Source of the DNA: an uncultured Prevotellaceae bacterium
GTDB lineage: Bacteria; Bacteroidota; Bacteroidia; Bacteroidales; Bacteroidaceae
Length of the DNA stretch: 64,000 nucleotides
Reading direction: 5' to 3'
NCBI GenBank assembly: GCA_946185485.1
Contig: CAMHJQ010000010.1
Location: 1 to 64,000, forward strand
This document shows positions 63,533 through 64,000 of the stretch, piece after piece. The position numbers were made by a program, and so were the translations under genes. The notes below the pieces were generated by a model. That model worked only from the letters and a program-made list of their open reading frames with translations. It made no database searches and had not been told where the DNA came from. Each line of letters begins with the position of its first letter. Within the stretch, counting starts at the first letter, position 1.

Positions 63533-64000
63533 ATGAGATGTAATCATTGCAATTCAGAAGTTGAAGATGGAACAAACTTCTGCCCTTATTGTGGAAATCA
63601 GATTGTAATCTCTCAACAGGCTTCACAGTCTCAGCAGAGCCAACAGCCCCAGCAGGGTCAGTATCAACAGTCCCAACAGGGTCAGTATCAACAGTCCCAA
63701 CAGGGTCAGTATCAGCAGCCTCAGCAAGGTCAGTATCAACAGCCCCAGCAAGGTCAGTATCAACAGCCCCAACAGGGTCAGTATCAGCAGCCTCAGCAAG
63801 GTCAGTATCAACAGCCTTATCAAGGTCAGTATCAGCAGCCTCAGCAAGGTCAGTATCAGCAACCTTATCAAGGTCAGTATCAGCAGCCCCAGCAAGGTCA
63901 GTATCAACAGCCTTATCAAGGTCAGTATCAGCAACCTTATGCTCAGCCCAAGCCACAAGTCCCTCATCGTCCACAACTTTCTTTTATGGAGGCGATAAAT
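63533..64000 (+). CDS. Zinc-ribbon protein with QGQYQQPQ repeats (partial)
   Basis: 156 codons to the window end, no stop reached. Zinc ribbon CNHCNSEVEDGTNFCPYCG (residues 3-21) followed by a glutamine-rich linker and twelve octapeptides of the form QGQYQQ[SP][QY], then PKPQVPHRPQLSFMEAIN, where the family's membrane or structured part probably begins. Opposite-strand frames across the repeat are artefacts of its periodicity. It follows the short zinc-ribbon paralogue by 44 bp. Confidence 0.85.
   Translation, partial: MRCNHCNSEVEDGTNFCPYCGNQIVISQQASQSQQSQQPQQGQYQQSQQGQYQQSQQGQYQQPQQGQYQQPQQGQYQQPQQGQYQQPQQGQYQQPYQGQYQQPQQGQYQQPYQGQYQQPQQGQYQQPYQGQYQQPYAQPKPQVPHRPQLSFMEAIN
63651..63942 (+). 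repeat. Twelve in-frame 24-bp repeats
   Basis: Units like CAGGGTCAGTATCAACAG plus 6 bp, twelve times, all in frame. They vary mainly at synonymous CAA/CAG positions and in the last codons (TCC CAA, CCT CAG, CCT TAT). Confidence 0.9.

Noticed and set aside
63651..63942. CRISPR-like regular repeats
   Set aside because: There are no unique spacers; the units are contiguous, in frame and vary synonymously, so they are coding.
63513..63976. Leftward frames with LILTLLGLL and DTDLAEAA repeats
   Set aside because: They are antisense readings of the 24-bp QGQYQQPQ repeat; the plus-strand frame has a zinc ribbon and a paralogue next door.
1..64000. tRNA, rRNA, integrase or plasmid/phage origin
   Set aside because: No cloverleaf-like sequences, rRNA motifs, tyrosine or serine recombinase genes, or replication initiators were seen, so the accessory region is not called an integrative element.

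Overview
The window looks like chromosomal DNA of a Bacteroidales bacterium, most likely Prevotella or a close relative. Promoters follow the Bacteroidota pattern (TTTG, about 19-20 nt, TAnnTTTG), Shine-Dalgarno sequences are scarce, there are six fimbrillin-type lipoproteins and a Bacteroidales-type 6S RNA, and the housekeeping genes (pgk, queC, radA, murB, trmD) encode Bacteroidota-like proteins. No tRNA, rRNA or CRISPR array was found.

Layout: 54-1473 is an ISAs1-family insertion sequence, followed by an SLC13/TrkA-C permease (1609-3390). 3512-38728 is one large surface locus. Its rightward operon (3512-21655) holds five fimbrillin-like lipoproteins, an AAA-ATPase/PD-(D/E)XK protein and a 2487-residue secreted protein, and ends in a hairpin terminator. 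Its leftward operon starts at a near-perfect promoter at 38810-38840 and encodes a 5100-residue modular secreted protein followed by a sixth fimbrillin-like lipoprotein. Both giant proteins end in a similar G-[IV]-Y-I-x-x-G-[KR]-K-[IV]-[IV]-V-K tail. I read this as a surface appendage or matrix locus: lipoprotein subunits, a tip-like fimbrillin/FISUMP fusion, and two giant partners of unknown role.

38.9-48.7 kb is mainly core: pgk, an outer-membrane receptor, queC, radA, a DUF4348 lipoprotein, murB, an MBL hydrolase, trmD and a patatin-like phospholipase, followed by a rhamnose mutarotase-like gene.

49.2-60.8 kb is accessory DNA crowded with broken gene ends: at least four C-terminal tails resembling Eco57I-type methylases, a truncated PIN toxin, fragments of cyclophilin, exonuclease and RhuM genes, a 501-bp internally deleted IS4-type element with a 9-bp target duplication, and a 107-bp direct repeat. 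Among the remnants stand intact defence or toxin-antitoxin-like genes: a RelB/DinJ antitoxin, a DUF2442-HTH/DUF4160 pair, a second DUF2442-HTH gene sharing the same operator palindrome, and an Abi_2 (HEPN) gene with a candidate small RNA encoded antisense to its leader.

60.8-64 kb has an HTH-like regulator coupled to a transmembrane Ser/Thr kinase, a 6S RNA, and two zinc-ribbon proteins, the second with twelve 24-bp repeats and cut by the window end.
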